Shown one piece after another: positions 32,840 to 48,000 of a DNA stretch of 64,000 bases. The stretch's first letter is position 1. Each line of letters begins with the position of its first letter. The translations under genes were made by a program, and so were the position numbers. The DNA comes from Endomychus coccineus (Eukaryota > Arthropoda > Insecta > Coleoptera > Endomychidae). The notes beneath the pieces were generated by a model. That model was given only the letters and a program-made list of their open reading frames with translations. It was not told the DNA's origin and did no database searches. The stretch spans positions 160,430,388 through 160,494,387 of the forward strand of contig OY294068.1 of the NCBI GenBank assembly GCA_958510875.1. The letters run 5' to 3'.

Positions 32840-33869
32840 TTCATGTTTCCTCGCTGTGTTACCCAAAAGAAGTTAATATCTCGAAAATAAAGCATTTTCT
32901 TGAAAACCTAGAAAATGACACGTTTGACGCTGATATCGAAGTGAAAATTCTACGTTTTTCCAAGAATTTTCATTTTCTATACTTAGTTATACTCCTGAAT
33001 ATATCAAAGATCTATTACATTTTTTCTTTAAGGCTTACTCTGCCGAATTAACGACTAATTGCGAAAAATATGCCTAAACTTTTCTGGTAACGTTCGTTTT
33101 GAAGGAAAATACATTTTGAACTTTGAACAACTTTTATTTGAAAATTTTTACAAGAAAATTCTTAATTTTCGAGATAATAACGTTTTTAAGTAACATAGCG
33201 AGGAAATATGAAATATATACAGGTGGTCCAGCTTATATCATCAGGATTTCACCAGCCAATAGTTTATCGAGAAATAAAGGTAGTCTGTATAATAAACTAT
33301 GGTCGAATTTTGTTTCCCTTTTGATGTACAGGGTGTTAAAGAAAATGAATTATTTTAAATAATTTGTTATAAATTAATAATGCAAAAAGGAAGCCTCCTG
33401 AAATTTTACACAGATCTTTTTATTTGTATTCTTCATTAAGTAGTGGTTGTAATTATTTTATTAACAACACAGAGGCGTGCTAACGGGTTTCCTCAAAAAT
33501 ATATTATTCAATAAAACGTACGCCACTGTTTTTTTAGAACACCAACTACAGAGAGGATTAGCCATTCAATTTTGAACCTTTTTTGTATCTTACAATTCTT
33601 TGATAACTACTTGAAACGAAAAAAAACTTTAAAAAGAATCATGTGACCAATTACTGAATTTGTGAATAATAAACTTATCCACTGAGTTCAAAATAAATTC
33701 ATTTAGCTTAAAGGGAAAACAATATTAAGCATACTTCAAATATCAACTAGACAAGATTCACAGTTATTAAATTAAGTAATGTAAGAACTGTTCGAAATGG
33801 GAACCATTTTGCTGGATGCACAATCGACAGGGTCTTATGATGGAATAGTCTAAATTTGGAAATAATATT
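32840..33869. other. Transposon-like non-coding DNA, not assigned
   Basis: Contains isolated insect MITE-like signals (TACAGGTGGTCCAGCTTATA near 33220 and GTACAGGGTGTTAAAGAAAA near 33328; the latter resembles the end of the 28.6-kb fold-back element). No matching second terminus was found, so I give no element boundaries. Confidence 0.3.
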
Positions 33870-34300
33870 AATAATATTCGCACAAGCATTCTGAATTCTA
33901 AGGAGTAGTTCCTCCGGGTAGGCACTTGGGTCGCATAGACGGTATCTAAGATAACCTCAGATAAAAATCTGATGATCGCGAAGGCGAATCAACTGGACCC
34001 TCACGACCAATCCATCGTCCCTCAAAATGTCTATCAAGCCACTGACGAACATTTCGACCGAAATGAGCTGGGCATCCATCAAGTTGGAACCAAGCTTGCC
34101 TTCGCATAACAAGAGGAACCACATATTGGGACTCTCTGTCTCCAAAAACCCTAAGAAGCTTACGAAATTAAGGCGGTCCGGTAGTATGTAAGGGCCAAAG
34201 AGATTGCCAATGTTTCAAATCTGCAACGTCACTCAGATAATTATATTCAGTTATGTACCTGGTACTAGAAACACCTCTTGGCTTCTCTGCGAAGTAAAAT
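33870..34300 (-). pseudogene. DDE transposase relic (third copy, WIGRxGP family)
   Basis: Minus-strand translation gives LFGPYILPDRLNFV, then WFQLDGCPAHFGRNVRQWLD and RHFEGRWIGREGPVDSPSRS with SDFYL. The Asp in QLDGCPAH is the second catalytic residue, and GRWIGREGPV..P.RS.D is the family signature also seen at 4600-5500. There is at least one frameshift after GPY...RLNF. No termini found. Confidence 0.8.
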
Positions 34301-34361
34301 TTCAATTAATACAAAATTATTGAACTTTTGTATTGTAACTAACTGCATATTGAAATAAACG

Positions 34362-34389
34362 TTATTATTATTATTATTATTATTATTAT
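34362..34389 (+). repeat. (TTA)n tract, possible LINE 3' tail
   Basis: About nine TTA units after TATTGAAATAAACG. A comparable (ATT)n tract ends the LINE at 62.3 kb, so this may be the tail of an otherwise unrecognisable LINE end. The following 34390-36029 shows nothing I can assign. Confidence 0.5.
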
Positions 34390-36083
34390 AATTCTTCTGT
34401 ATTATTTTATATAGGAAAGAATAAAGTATCATTTTCAGCTAAATTTAATAACTTTAATTCAAAACGTCAGAATAATACATCACAAACAGTGCACTTATAA
34501 TTACACTAGTGTATTAACCATAATTTGGTAATTTCTTCCCAAAGCTATAGAAAAAGAAAACGTGTAAATGAATAACTGCAATATATTCAAATGCCATAAT
34601 CATACAATAGCTGGTGTAAAAAACTAAAAAAAATAATGCTTGGCTTTTTTTTAACAAACTTCATCCTTGTATGTATTCATGCAATTAAACTTATGGCCAG
34701 AAAATATTCGTTCCCAAAATCAGCTAATTCACTTGCATTCATATGTATGTGTTTTGAAAGCTTATTACAGCAGCTCAAGGAAAGTAGAATACAAATACCA
34801 GTACTCATTCGACCACTGAAGTTGATGCTTCTAGCCAATGAAGGGTGTTTATGTCAATTATCGATTCATCGATAGTTCGCTCTTCATCTTCAAACATTGG
34901 AGGCTCATACATATTAATCCCACACTTCATATGGGATTACCCACTTTGAAATTCCTCCAACATTTTGGCATTCTGATTCCAGTAACCAAAAAAAGCAGAT
35001 TTTAATGCTCATTACAGCACCCTAAGGAGAGTAACATACCACAAATACTAATTCTTACTCAGCCAATGAACTTGGTGATCTCCACATTGTATGGATAAAT
35101 GCTTTTCACTCAATTCTTAATTTGGATATTAGTAAATTGAAATTTCTAATGATCCAAAAATAATTGTATCTGACTCAGACCTTTTTCTTCACCTATTGAC
35201 TGTAGTTTTTGTATTTTTTTAGAATTTTAGAGTAAAGTGTTATGTTTGTTTCTTATTTGAATTTTTTGTTACATGTGTATCCGAAACATGTAGAAGCATG
35301 AAGGGACCCAAACATTCCTAATACACTATAATTCTGGCGTGAAATATCCATTGAAAACTATGAAATCCGGCCTTATAGTCACCCCGATTTACACCGCGCT
35401 GGGTCCATGGAACCAGAAATAAGATAATTTAATGTCGTGGATATAATATCCTGGAACAGAATCGATAATACGAAAAATAATAACAATTGGAGTGCGAGAT
35501 GCCAAAACAAGGTAGTGTCAATTTTGAGTGTACTTCATAAATTATATTATTTGTGTTCTGATCATTAACAACTCTTCAAAATTTTGCTCTGAATAAGGTG
35601 ATACACGTGTAGATAGTTTTCAGAATCTGAAACAAAAGGAATCAATTCACAAGGAAAACAATAATGAAGTTCAGAATTTGAAAGGAGCTGTCCGTTACTT
35701 TGTGATATTCCATTTTTACAGATAAAAACAAGAAATTTTACTTTGTTAAACATCACTTTATTTAAAAGAATGTTGAATGCAATTTCGAACTTTACAGCTT
35801 ATTATCAAAAGATACAATGAGAAAATACTGAAACATATCTTAGTATTTATATGAAATTTACAATGAAGTGAACTGTTTCTAACAATTAATGGTACTAAGC
35901 TACTAAGGTTAATTGTGTTGAGATAGTAGTCGGCAATTACATTCGAAGGATTGTATTAAGTGGAATTTAACAGTGTGAACAAAATAGAATTTCCTAAATC
36001 TAGTTGCTCGTTAAGTAGTTTGTTTGAAGGAAAAATAAATCAAAAACGATGTGGCGAATAATCAATTCTGAGAAAAAAATAAT

Positions 36084-39000
36084 GAATTTCAGAAAATAAA
36101 AGTTGATAATTTAAAAATTGACCCCCCAGAGGAAGTGGCAAATATGTTCAATTCATTGAATATACAAAAGATTTAATCACAGATGACAATATCTCAAAAA
36201 ACTGTTTTTCTACCGTACCCTACTCTTGTAAAACAATGTTCTTAATTCCAGTCACACCAGATAAAGTTTAAAAAGTAATATGTCATCTTAAAAATAACAC
36301 TTCAGATTTAGACTGTCTCAAGTCTTATCTTTTACACAGAGAACAAAAAGTGGTCATTATCCAAAATGGAATACAGTAGGTGCATATCACCGCCCGTAAA
36401 ACTTACAATAGGTGTCCCAAAAGGCGAATTTTAGGCGAATTTCAGAAAATAAAAGTTGATAATTTAAAAATTGACCCCCCAGAGGAAGCGGCAAATATGT
36501 TCAATTCATTGAATATACAAAAGATTTAATCACAGATGACAATATCTCAAAAAACTGTTTTTCTACCGTACCCTACTCTTGTAAAACAATGTTCTTAATT
36601 CCAGTCACACCAGATAAAGTTTAAAAAGTAATATGTCATCTTAAAAATAACACTTCAGATTTAGACTGTCTCAAGTCTTATCTTTTACACAGAGAACAAA
36701 AAGTGGTCATTATCCAAAATGGAATACAGTAGGTGCATATCACCGCCCGTAAAACTTACAATAGGTGTCCCAAAAGGCGAATTTTAGGCGAATTTCAGAA
36801 AATAAAAGTTGATAATTTAAAAATTGACCCCCCAGAGGAAGCGGCAAATATGTTCAATTCATTGAATATACAAAAGATTTAATCACAGATGACAATATCT
36901 CAAAAAACTGTTTTTCTACCGTACCCTACTCTTGTAAAACAATGTTCTTAATTCCAGTCACACCAGATAAAGTTTAAAAAGTAATATGTCATCTTAAAAA
37001 TAACACTTCAGATTTAGACTGTCTCAAGTCTTATCTTTTACACAGAGAACAAAAAGTGGTCATTATCCAAAATGGAATACAGTAGGTGCATATCACCGCC
37101 CGTAAAACTTACAATAGGTGTCCCAAAAGGCGAATTTTAGGCGAATTTCAGAAAATAAAAGTTGATAATTTAAAAATTGACCCCCCAGAGGAAGCGGCAA
37201 ATATGTTCAATTCATTGAATATACAAAAGATTTAATCACAGATGACAATATCTCAAAAAACTGTTTTTCTACCGTACCCTACTCTTGTAAAACAATGTTC
37301 TTAATTCCAGTCACACCAGATAAAGTTTAAAAAGTAATATGTCATCTTAAAAATAACACTTCAGATTTAGACTGTCTCAAGTCTTATCTTTTACACAGAG
37401 AACAAAAAGTGGTCATTATCCAAAATGGAATACAGTAGGTGCATATCACCGCCCGTAAAACTTACAATAGGTGTCCCAAAAGGCGAATTTTAGGCGAATT
37501 TCAGAAAATAAAAGTTGATAATTTAAAAATTGACCCCCCAGAGGAAGCGGCAAATATGTTCAATTCATTGAATATACAAAAGATTTAATCACAGATGACA
37601 ATATCTCAAAAAACTGTTTTTCTACCGTACCCTACTCTTGTAAAACAATGTTCTTAATTCCAGTCACACCAGATAAAGTTTAAAAAGTAATATGTCATCT
37701 TAAAAATAACACTTCAGATTTAGACTGTCTCAAGTCTTATCTTTTACACAGAGAACAAAAAGTGGTCATTATCCAAAATGGAATACAGTAGGTGCATATC
37801 ACCGCCCGTAAAACTTACAATAGGTGTCCCAAAAGGCGAATTTTAGGCGAATTTCAGAAAATAAAAGTTGATAATTTAAAAATTGACCCCCCAGAGGAAG
37901 CGGCAAATATGTTCAATTCATTGAATATACAAAAGATTTAATCACAGATGACAATATCTCCAAAAACTGTTTTTCTACCGTACCCTACTCTTGTAAAACA
38001 ATGTTCTTAATTCCAGTCACACCAGATAAAGTTTAAAAAGTAATATGTCATCTTAAAAATAACACTTCAGATTTAGACTGTCTCAAGTCTTATCTTTTAC
38101 ACAGAGAACAAAAAGTGGTCATTATCCAAAATGGAATACAGTAGGTGCATATCACCGCCCGTAAAACTTACAATAGGTGTCCCAAAAGGCGAATTTTAGG
38201 CGAATTTCAGAAAATAAAAGTTGATAATTTAAAAATTGACCCCCCAGAGGAAGCGGCAAATATGTTCAATTCATTGAATATACAAAAGATTTAATCACAG
38301 ATGACAATATCTCAAAAAACTGTTTTTCTACCGTACCCTACTCTTGTAAAACAATGTTCTTAATTCCAGTCACACCAGATAAAGTTTAAAAAGTAATATG
38401 TCATCTTAAAAATAACACTTCAGATTTAGACTGTCTCAAGTCTTATCTTTTACACAGAGAACAAAAAGTGGTCATTATCCAAAATGGAATACAGTAGGTG
38501 CATATCACCGCCCGTAAAACTTACAATAGGTGTCCCAAAAGGCGAATTTTAGGCGAATTTCAGAAAATAAAAGTTGATAATTTAAAAATTGACCCCCCAG
38601 AGGAAGCGGCAAATATGTTCAATTCATTGAATATACAAAAGATTTAATCACAGATGACAATATCTCAAAAAACTGTTTTTCTACCGTACCCTACTCTTGT
38701 AAAACAATGTTCTTAATTCCAGTCACACCAGATAAAGTTTAAAAAGTAATATGTCATCTTAAAAATAACACTTCAGATTTAGACTGTCTCAAGTCTTATC
38801 TTTTACACAGAGAACAAAAAGTGGTCATTATCCAAAATGGAATACAGTAGGTGCATATCACCGCCCGTAAAACTTACAATAGGTGTCCCAAAAGGCGAAT
38901 TTTAGGCGAATTTCAGAAAATAAAAGTTGATAATTTAAAAATTGACCCCCCAGAGGAAGCGGCAAATATGTTCAATTCATTGAATATACAAAAGATTTAA

Positions 39001-42000
39001 TCACAGATGACAATATCTCAAAAAACTGTTTTTCTACCGTACCCTACTCTTGTAAAACAATGTTCTTAATTCCAGTCACACCAGATAAAGTTTAAAAAGT
39101 AATATGTCATCTTAAAAATAACACTTCAGATTTAGACTGTCTCAAGTCTTATCTTTTACACAGAGAACAAAAAGTGGTCATTATCCAAAATGGAATACAG
39201 TAGGTGCATATCACCGCCCGTAAAACTTACAATAGGTGTCCCAAAAGGCGAATTTTAGGCGAATTTCAGAAAATAAAAGTTGATAATTTAAAAATTGACC
39301 CCCCAGAGGAAGCGGCAAATATGTTCAATTCATTGAATATACAAAAGATTTAATCACAGATGACAATATCTCCAAAAACTGTTTTTCTACCGTACCCTAC
39401 TCTTGTAAAACAATGTTCTTAATTCCAGTCACACCAGATAAAGTTTAAAAAGTAATATGTCATCTTAAAAATAACACTTCAGATTTAGACTGTCTCAAGT
39501 CTTATCTTTTACACAGAGAACAAAAAGTGGTCATTATCCAAAATGGAATACAGTAGGTGCATATCACCGCCCGTAAAACTTACAATAGGTGTCCCAAAAG
39601 GCGAATTTTAGGCGAATTTCAGAAAATAAAAGTTGATAATTTAAAAATTGACCCCCCAGAGGAAGCGGCAAATATGTTCAATTCATTGAATATACAAAAG
39701 ATTTAATCACAGATGACAATATCTCAAAAAACTGTTTTTCTACCGTACCCTACTCTTGTAAAACAATGTTCTTAATTCCAGTCACACCAGATAAAGTTTA
39801 AAAAGTAATATGTCATCTTAAAAATAACACTTCAGATTTAGACTGTCTCAAGTCTTATCTTTTACACAGAGAACAAAAAGTGGTCATTATCCAAAATGGA
39901 ATACAGTAGGTGCATATCACCGCCCGTAAAACTTACAATAGGTGTCCCAAAAGGCGAATTTTAGGCGAATTTCAGAAAATAAAAGTTGATAATTTAAAAA
40001 TTGACCCCCCAGAGGAAGCGGCAAATATGTTCAATTCATTGAATATACAAAAGATTTAATCACAGATGACAATATCTCAAAAAACTGTTTTTCTACCGTA
40101 CCCTACTCTTGTAAAACAATGTTCTTAATTCCAGTCACACCAGATAAAGTTTAAAAAGTAATATGTCATCTTAAAAATAACACTTCAGATTTAGACTGTC
40201 TCAAGTCTTATCTTTTACACAGAGAACAAAAAGTGGTCATTATCCAAAATGGAATACAGTAGGTGCATATCACCGCCCGTAAAACTTACAATAGGTGTCC
40301 CAAAAGGCGAATTTTAGGCGAATTTCAGAAAATAAAAGTTGATAATTTAAAAATTGACCCCCCAGAGGAAGCGGCAAATATGTTCAATTCATTGAATATA
40401 CAAAAGATTTAATCACAGATGACAATATCTCAAAAAACTGTTTTTCTACCGTACCCTACTCTTGTAAAACAATGTTCTTAATTCCAGTCACACCAGATAA
40501 AGTTTAAAAAGTAATATGTCATCTTAAAAATAACACTTCAGATTTAGACTGTCTCAAGTCTTATCTTTTACACAGAGAACAAAAAGTGGTCATTATCCAA
40601 AATGGAATACAGTAGGTGCATATCACCGCCCGTAAAACTTACAATAGGTGTCCCAAAAGGCGAATTTTAGGCGAATTTCAGAAAATAAAAGTTGATAATT
40701 TAAAAATTGACCCCCCAGAGGAAGCGGCAAATATGTTCAATTCATTGAATATACAAAAGATTTAATCACAGATGACAATATCTCAAAAAACTGTTTTTCT
40801 ACCGTACCCTACTCTTGTAAAACAATGTTCTTAATTCCAGTCACACCAGATAAAGTTTAAAAAGTAATATGTCATCTTAAAAATAACACTTCAGATTTAG
40901 ACTGTCTCAAGTCTTATCTTTTACACAGAGAACAAAAAGTGGTCATTATCCAAAATGGAATACAGTAGGTGCATATCACCGCCCGTAAAACTTACAATAG
41001 GTGTCCCAAAAGGCGAATTTTAGGCGAATTTCAGAAAATAAAAGTTGATAATTTAAAAATTGACCCCCCAGAGGAAGCGGCAAATATGTTCAATTCATTG
41101 AATATACAAAAGATTTAATCACAGATGACAATATCTCAAAAAACTGTTTTTCTACCGTACCCTACTCTTGTAAAACAATGTTCTTAATTCCAGTCACACC
41201 AGATAAAGTTTAAAAAGTAATATGTCATCTTAAAAATAACACTTCAGATTTAGACTGTCTCAAGTCTTATCTTTTACACAGAGAACAAAAAGTGGTCATT
41301 ATCCAAAATGGAATACAGTAGGTGCATATCACCGCCCGTAAAACTTACAATAGGTGTCCCAAAAGGCGAATTTTAGGCGAATTTCAGAAAATAAAAGTTG
41401 ATAATTTAAAAATTGACCCCCCAGAGGAAGCGGCAAATATGTTCAATTCATTGAATATACAAAAGATTTAATCACAGATGACAATATCTCAAAAAACTGT
41501 TTTTCTACCGTACCCTACTCTTGTAAAACAATGTTCTTAATTCCAGTCACACCAGATAAAGTTTAAAAAGTAATATGTCATCTTAAAAATAACACTTCAG
41601 ATTTAGACTGTCTCAAGTCTTATCTTTTACACAGAGAACAAAAAGTGGTCATTATCCAAAATGGAATACAGTAGGTGCATATCACCGCCCGTAAAACTTA
41701 CAATAGGTGTCCCAAAAGGCGAATTTTAGGCGAATTTCAGAAAATAAAAGTTGATAATTTAAAAATTGACCCCCCAGAGGAAGCGGCAAATATGTTCAAT
41801 TCATTGAATATACAAAAGATTTAATCACAGATGACAATATCTCCAAAAACTGTTTTTCTACCGTACCCTACTCTTGTAAAACAATGTTCTTAATTCCAGT
41901 CACACCAGATAAAGTTTAAAAAGTAATATGTCATCTTAAAAATAACACTTCAGATTTAGACTGTCTCAAGTCTTATCTTTTACACAGAGAACAAAAAGTG

Positions 42001-45000
42001 GTCATTATCCAAAATGGAATACAGTAGGTGCATATCACCGCCCGTAAAACTTACAATAGGTGTCCCAAAAGGCGAATTTTAGGCGAATTTCAGAAAATAA
42101 AAGTTGATAATTTAAAAATTGACCCCCCAGAGGAAGCGGCAAATATGTTCAATTCATTGAATATACAAAAGATTTAATCACAGATGACAATATCTCAAAA
42201 AACTGTTTTTCTACCGTACCCTACTCTTGTAAAACAATGTTCTTAATTCCAGTCACACCAGATAAAGTTTAAAAAGTAATATGTCATCTTAAAAATAACA
42301 CTTCAGATTTAGACTGTCTCAAGTCTTATCTTTTACACAGAGAACAAAAAGTGGTCATTATCCAAAATGGAATACAGTAGGTGCATATCACCGCCCGTAA
42401 AACTTACAATAGGTGTCCCAAAAGGCGAATTTTAGGCGAATTTCAGAAAATAAAAGTTGATAATTTAAAAATTGACCCCCCAGAGGAAGCGGCAAATATG
42501 TTCAATTCATTGAATATACAAAAGATTTAATCACAGATGACAATATCTCCAAAAACTGTTTTTCTACCGTACCCTACTCTTGTAAAACAATGTTCTTAAT
42601 TCCAGTCACACCAGATAAAGTTTAAAAAGTAATATGTCATCTTAAAAATAACACTTCAGATTTAGACTGTCTCAAGTCTTATCTTTTACACAGAGAACAA
42701 AAAGTGGTCATTATCCAAAATGGAATACAGTAGGTGCATATCACCGCCCGTAAAACTTACAATAGGTGTCCCAAAAGGCGAATTTTAGGCGAATTTCAGA
42801 AAATAAAAGTTGATAATTTAAAAATTGACCCCCCAGAGGAAGCGGCAAATATGTTCAATTCATTGAATATACAAAAGATTTAATCACAGATGACAATATC
42901 TCCAAAAACTGTTTTTCTACCGTACCCTACTCTTGTAAAACAATGTTCTTAATTCCAGTCACACCAGATAAAGTTTAAAAAGTAATATGTCATCTTAAAA
43001 ATAACACTTCAGATTTAGACTGTCTCAAGTCTTATCTTTTACACAGAGAACAAAAAGTGGTCATTATCCAAAATGGAATACAGTAGGTGCATATCACCGC
43101 CCGTAAAACTTACAATAGGTGTCCCAAAAGGCGAATTTTAGGCGAATTTCAGAAAATAAAAGTTGATAATTTAAAAATTGACCCCCCAGAGGAAGCGGCA
43201 AATATGTTCAATTCATTGAATATACAAAAGATTTAATCACAGATGACAATATCTCAAAAAACTGTTTTTCTACCGTACCCTACTCTTGTAAAACAATGTT
43301 CTTAATTCCAGTCACACCAGATAAAGTTTAAAAAGTAATATGTCATCTTAAAAATAACACTTCAGATTTAGACTGTCTCAAGTCTTATCTTTTACACAGA
43401 GAACAAAAAGTGGTCATTATCCAAAATGGAATACAGTAGGTGCATATCACCGCCCGTAAAACTTACAATAGGTGTCCCAAAAGGCGAATTTTAGGCGAAT
43501 TTCAGAAAATAAAAGTTGATAATTTAAAAATTGACCCCCCAGAGGAAGCGGCAAATATGTTCAATTCATTGAATATACAAAAGATTTAATCACAGATGAC
43601 AATATCTCAAAAAACTGTTTTTCTACCGTACCCTACTCTTGTAAAACAATGTTCTTAATTCCAGTCACACCAGATAAAGTTTAAAAAGTAATATGTCATC
43701 TTAAAAATAACACTTCAGATTTAGACTGTCTCAAGTCTTATCTTTTACACAGAGAACAAAAAGTGGTCATTATCCAAAATGGAATACAGTAGGTGCATAT
43801 CACCGCCCGTAAAACTTACAATAGGTGTCCCAAAAGGCGAATTTTAGGCGAATTTCAGAAAATAAAAGTTGATAATTTAAAAATTGACCCCCCAGAGGAA
43901 GCGGCAAATATGTTCAATTCATTGAATATACAAAAGATTTAATCACAGATGACAATATCTCAAAAAACTGTTTTTCTACCGTACCCTACTCTTGTAAAAC
44001 AATGTTCTTAATTCCAGTCACACCAGATAAAGTTTAAAAAGTAATATGTCATCTTAAAAATAACACTTCAGATTTAGACTGTCTCAAGTCTTATCTTTTA
44101 CACAGAGAACAAAAAGTGGTCATTATCCAAAATGGAATACAGTAGGTGCATATCACCGCCCGTAAAACTTACAATAGGTGTCCCAAAAGGCGAATTTTAG
44201 GCGAATTTCAGAAAATAAAAGTTGATAATTTAAAAATTGACCCCCCAGAGGAAGCGGCAAATATGTTCAATTCATTGAATATACAAAAGATTTAATCACA
44301 GATGACAATATCTCCAAAAACTGTTTTTCTACCGTACCCTACTCTTGTAAAACAATGTTCTTAATTCCAGTCACACCAGATAAAGTTTAAAAAGTAATAT
44401 GTCATCTTAAAAATAACACTTCAGATTTAGACTGTCTCAAGTCTTATCTTTTACACAGAGAACAAAAAGTGGTCATTATCCAAAATGGAATACAGTAGGT
44501 GCATATCACCGCCCGTAAAACTTACAATAGGTGTCCCAAAAGGCGAATTTTAGGCGAATTTCAGAAAATAAAAGTTGATAATTTAAAAATTGACCCCCCA
44601 GAGGAAGCGGCAAATATGTTCAATTCATTGAATATACAAAAGATTTAATCACAGATGACAATATCTCAAAAAACTGTTTTTCTACCGTACCCTACTCTTG
44701 TAAAACAATGTTCTTAATTCCAGTCACACCAGATAAAGTTTAAAAAGTAATATGTCATCTTAAAAATAACACTTCAGATTTAGACTGTCTCAAGTCTTAT
44801 CTTTTACACAGAGAACAAAAAGTGGTCATTATCCAAAATGGAATACAGTAGGTGCATATCACCGCCCGTAAAACTTACAATAGGTGTCCCAAAAGGCGAA
44901 TTTTAGGCGAATTTCAGAAAATAAAAGTTGATAATTTAAAAATTGACCCCCCAGAGGAAGCGGCAAATATGTTCAATTCATTGAATATACAAAAGATTTA

Positions 45001-48000
45001 ATCACAGATGACAATATCTCCAAAAACTGTTTTTCTACCGTACCCTACTCTTGTAAAACAATGTTCTTAATTCCAGTCACACCAGATAAAGTTTAAAAAG
45101 TAATATGTCATCTTAAAAATAACACTTCAGATTTAGACTGTCTCAAGTCTTATCTTTTACACAGAGAACAAAAAGTGGTCATTATCCAAAATGGAATACA
45201 GTAGGTGCATATCACCGCCCGTAAAACTTACAATAGGTGTCCCAAAAGGCGAATTTTAGGCGAATTTCAGAAAATAAAAGTTGATAATTTAAAAATTGAC
45301 CCCCCAGAGGAAGCGGCAAATATGTTCAATTCATTGAATATACAAAAGATTTAATCACAGATGACAATATCTCAAAAAACTGTTTTTCTACCGTACCCTA
45401 CTCTTGTAAAACAATGTTCTTAATTCCAGTCACACCAGATAAAGTTTAAAAAGTAATATGTCATCTTAAAAATAACACTTCAGATTTAGACTGTCTCAAG
45501 TCTTATCTTTTACACAGAGAACAAAAAGTGGTCATTATCCAAAATGGAATACAGTAGGTGCATATCACCGCCCGTAAAACTTACAATAGGTGTCCCAAAA
45601 GGCGAATTTTAGGCGAATTTCAGAAAATAAAAGTTGATAATTTAAAAATTGACCCCCCAGAGGAAGCGGCAAATATGTTCAATTCATTGAATATACAAAA
45701 GATTTAATCACAGATGACAATATCTCAAAAAACTGTTTTTCTACCGTACCCTACTCTTGTAAAACAATGTTCTTAATTCCAGTCACACCAGATAAAGTTT
45801 AAAAAGTAATATGTCATCTTAAAAATAACACTTCAGATTTAGACTGTCTCAAGTCTTATCTTTTACACAGAGAACAAAAAGTGGTCATTATCCAAAATGG
45901 AATACAGTAGGTGCATATCACCGCCCGTAAAACTTACAATAGGTGTCCCAAAAGGCGAATTTTAGGCGAATTTCAGAAAATAAAAGTTGATAATTTAAAA
46001 ATTGACCCCCCAGAGGAAGCGGCAAATATGTTCAATTCATTGAATATACAAAAGATTTAATCACAGATGACAATATCTCAAAAAACTGTTTTTCTACCGT
46101 ACCCTACTCTTGTAAAACAATGTTCTTAATTCCAGTCACACCAGATAAAGTTTAAAAAGTAATATGTCATCTTAAAAATAACACTTCAGATTTAGACTGT
46201 CTCAAGTCTTATCTTTTACACAGAGAACAAAAAGTGGTCATTATCCAAAATGGAATACAGTAGGTGCATATCACCGCCCGTAAAACTTACAATAGGTGTC
46301 CCAAAAGGCGAATTTTAGGCGAATTTCAGAAAATAAAAGTTGATAATTTAAAAATTGACCCCCCAGAGGAAGCGGCAAATATGTTCAATTCATTGAATAT
46401 ACAAAAGATTTAATCACAGATGACAATATCTCCAAAAACTGTTTTTCTACCGTACCCTACTCTTGTAAAACAATGTTCTTAATTCCAGTCACACCAGATA
46501 AAGTTTAAAAAGTAATATGTCATCTTAAAAATAACACTTCAGATTTAGACTGTCTCAAGTCTTATCTTTTACACAGAGAACAAAAAGTGGTCATTATCCA
46601 AAATGGAATACAGTAGGTGCATATCACCGCCCGTAAAACTTACAATAGGTGTCCCAAAAGGCGAATTTTAGGCGAATTTCAGAAAATAAAAGTTGATAAT
46701 TTAAAAATTGACCCCCCAGAGGAAGCGGCAAATATGTTCAATTCATTGAATATACAAAAGATTTAATCACAGATGACAATATCTCAAAAAACTGTTTTTC
46801 TACCGTACCCTACTCTTGTAAAACAATGTTCTTAATTCCAGTCACACCAGATAAAGTTTAAAAAGTAATATGTCATCTTAAAAATAACACTTCAGATTTA
46901 GACTGTCTCAAGTCTTATCTTTTACACAGAGAACAAAAAGTGGTCATTATCCAAAATGGAATACAGTAGGTGCATATCACCGCCCGTAAAACTTACAATA
47001 GGTGTCCCAAAAGTCGAATTTTAGGCGAATTTCAGAAAATAAAAGTTGATAATTTAAAAATTGACCCCCCAGAGGAAGCGGCAAATATGTTCAATTCATT
47101 GAATATACAAAAGATTTAATCACAGATGACAATATCTCAAAAAACTGTTTTTCTACCGTACCCTACTCTTGTAAAACAATGTTCTTAATTCCAGTCACAC
47201 CAGATAAAGTTTAAAAAGTAATATGTCATCTTAAAAATAACACTTCAGATTTAGACTGTCTCAAGTCTTATCTTTTACACAGAGAACAAAAAGTGGTCAT
47301 TATCCAAAATGGAATACAGTAGGTGCATATCACCGCCCGTAAAACTTACAATAGGTGTCCCAAAAGGCGAATTTTAGGCGAATTTCAGAAAATAAAAGTT
47401 GATAATTTAAAAATTGACCCCCCAGAGGAAGCGGCAAATATGTTCAATTCATTGAATATACAAAAGATTTAATCACAGATGACAATATCTCAAAAAACTG
47501 TTTTTCTACCGTACCCTACTCTTGTAAAACAATGTTCTTAATTCCAGTCACACCAGATAAAGTTTAAAAAGTAATATGTCATCTTAAAAATAACACTTCA
47601 GATTTAGACTGTCTCAAGTCTTATCTTTTACACAGAGAACAAAAAGTGGTCATTATCCAAAATGGAATACAGTAGGTGCATATCACCGCCCGTAAAACTT
47701 ACAATAGGTGTCCCAAAAGGCGAATTTTAGGCGAATTTCAGAAAATAAAAGTTGATAATTTAAAAATTGACCCCCCAGAGGAAGCGGCAAATATGTTCAA
47801 TTCATTGAATATACAAAAGATTTAATCACAGATGACAATATCTCAAAAAACTGTTTTTCTACCGTACCCTACTCTTGTAAAACAATGTTCTTAATTCCAG
47901 TCACACCAGATAAAGTTTAAAAAGTAATATGTCATCTTAAAAATAACACTTCAGATTTAGACTGTCTCAAGTCTTATCTTTTACACAGAGAACAAAAAGT

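Noticed and set aside
33957..34145. Open frame METESPNMWFLLLC... as a protein
   Set aside because: It is a shadow frame of the transposase relic; the neighbouring frame gives the WFQLDGCPAHFGRNVRQWLD match.
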